From Flavobacteriaceae bacterium (GTDB lineage Bacteria; Bacteroidota; Bacteroidia; Flavobacteriales; Flavobacteriaceae), in contig CANFHF010000015.1 in the NCBI GenBank assembly GCA_947446635.1, forward strand, positions 1 through 46,636: a stretch of DNA of 46,636 bases, in the 5' to 3' direction. The notes under the pieces are model-generated. The model worked only from the letters and a program-made list of their open reading frames with translations. It ran no database searches and had not been told where the DNA came from. Shown one piece after another: positions 45,856 through 46,636 of the stretch (positions are counted from its first letter, which is position 1; every line of letters starts with the position of its first letter). Both the position numbers and the translations under genes were made by a program.

Positions 45856-46636
45856 TTATTTCTTTCTACGTTCTACAATATACTTGTTACTCGGGTTTTT
45901 CTTAGAACGTGTTCTATAACCTTTAGCAGGTATACCGTTTCTAGATCGTGGATGTCCACCAGAAGAACGTCCTTCACCACCACCCATTGGGTGATCGACA
46001 GGGTTCATTGCAACAGGTCTTGTTCTAGGTCTTCTACCCAACCATCTTGTTCTACCTGCTTTACCAGATACAACTAATTGGTGGTCTGAATTAGAAACCG
46101 CTCCAATTGTAGCCGAACAAGTCAACAAGATTAATCTTGTTTCTCCAGAAGGCATTTTGATTGTTGCATATTTTCCATCTCTTGCCATTAACTGAGCGAA
46201 TGTTCCAGCAGAACGAGCGATTACAGCTCCCTGTCCTGGTCTCAATTCGATACAAGAAATTACAGTTCCAAGCGGAACTCTACTTAAAGGTAAAGTATTA
46301 CCAATTTCAGGTTGAGATTCTGGACCAGAAACTAATTTCTGACCCACTTTCAATCCATTTTGAGCAATAATGTATGTTTTCTCACCATCAGCATAAGCTA
46401 ACAATGCGATAAACGCAGTACGATTTGGATCGTATTCGATTGATTTCACTGTCGCCGGAATTCCTTCTTTTGTACGTTTGAAATCAATAACACGATATCT
46501 CTGCTTATGACCACCACCCGTATAACGCATGGTCATCTTTCCTTGACTATTTCTACCTCCAGAGTTTTTTATCGGCGCTATCAAAGAGCGTTCCGGCTTA
46601 TCAGTTGTAATGGCGTCATAACCATTCACAACTCTA
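45856..46636 (-). CDS. rplB: 50S ribosomal protein L2 (5' end outside the window)
   Basis: L2 is needed for subunit joining and peptidyl transferase activity. The frame is open to the right edge: the codons before NGYDAI read R-V-V, as in the usual FRVVNGYD context, so the true start lies beyond the window and roughly 15 residues are missing. The C-terminal signature [19 protein letters not shown], with the catalytic-region His, is intact. It is the first ribosomal gene visible in transcription order; rplW, rplD, rplC and rpsJ would be expected upstream. Confidence 0.97.
   Translation of the reverse strand, partial: RVVNGYDAITTDKPERSLIAPIKNSGGRNSQGKMTMRYTGGGHKQRYRVIDFKRTKEGIPATVKSIEYDPNRTAFIALLAYADGEKTYIIAQNGLKVGQKLVSGPESQPEIGNTLPLSRVPLGTVISCIELRPGQGAVIARSAGTFAQLMARDGKYATIKMPSGETRLILLTCSATIGAVSNSDHQLVVSGKAGRTRWLGRRPRTRPVAMNPVDHPMGGGEGRSSGGHPRSRNGIPAKGYRTRSKKNPSNKYIVERRKK

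Noticed and set aside
1..46636. tRNA genes, insertion sequences, prophage or defence genes
   Set aside because: No T-loop-like GGTTCGA patterns in cloverleaf context, no transposase or phage motifs, and no terminal inverted repeats with target duplications were seen.

Overview
This window is a stretch of AT-rich chromosome from a member of the Bacteroidetes, most likely a Flavobacterium or close relative. The evidence is a type B (zinc-free) L31, DUF4199, DUF4290 and YqgE genes, a TonB-dependent receptor with a carboxypeptidase-regulatory-like domain, promoters of the TTG...TAnnTTTG type, almost no Shine-Dalgarno sequences, and a fused S10-spc-alpha ribosomal operon. No transposon, prophage, CRISPR array, plasmid function or tRNA gene was recognised. 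It reads as core chromosome.

Layout, left to right. The left edge carries the start of a MATE efflux pump, the tRNA methylthiotransferase mtaB, a GlmU-like left-handed beta-helix protein and rpmE2, all on the minus strand. A divergent promoter pair leads into a plus-strand operon: DUF4199 membrane protein, family 2 glycosyltransferase, phosphoglucomutase/phosphomannomutase and an MsbA-like ABC exporter. This set suggests lipid-linked sugar or envelope assembly. Facing it is a minus-strand pair, an M23 endopeptidase and a TonB-dependent receptor. Next comes a plus-strand cell-division/RNA cluster: a ZapB-like coiled-coil protein, zapA, a 6S-type regulatory RNA between zapA and rny, and RNase Y. 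XerD follows on the minus strand, then three small outer-membrane barrel genes that look like tandem paralogues, and a fourth barrel gene on the plus strand. Housekeeping genes follow: aroQ, a CDF cation transporter, murA, DUF4290, DUF493, recQ, fmt, an HU gene, yqgE, a mitochondrial-type aconitase, a MoxR ATPase, a SurA-like chaperone and carA.

From about 34.5 kb to the right edge lies one minus-strand ribosomal superoperon, in transcription order rplB (cut by the window end), rpsS, rplV, rpsC, rplP, rpmC, rpsQ, rplN, rplX, rplE, rpsN, rpsH, rplF, rplR, rpsE, rpmD, rplO, secY, infA, rpmJ, rpsM, rpsK, rpsD, rpoA, rplQ. It ends at a clear terminator after rplQ.

The points most worth a second look are the 6S-like RNA with its zapA neighbour, the ZapB-like small protein and the repeat-bearing promoter in front of it, the natural Cys-to-Asp change in MurA (predicted fosfomycin insensitivity), the acidic repeat tail on L17, the zinc-free forms of S4, S14, L31 and L36, the tandem barrel genes with near-identical terminators, and a perfect 11-bp inverted repeat in the gap at 18.7 kb. 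I did not find a convincing wholly new multigene system here.
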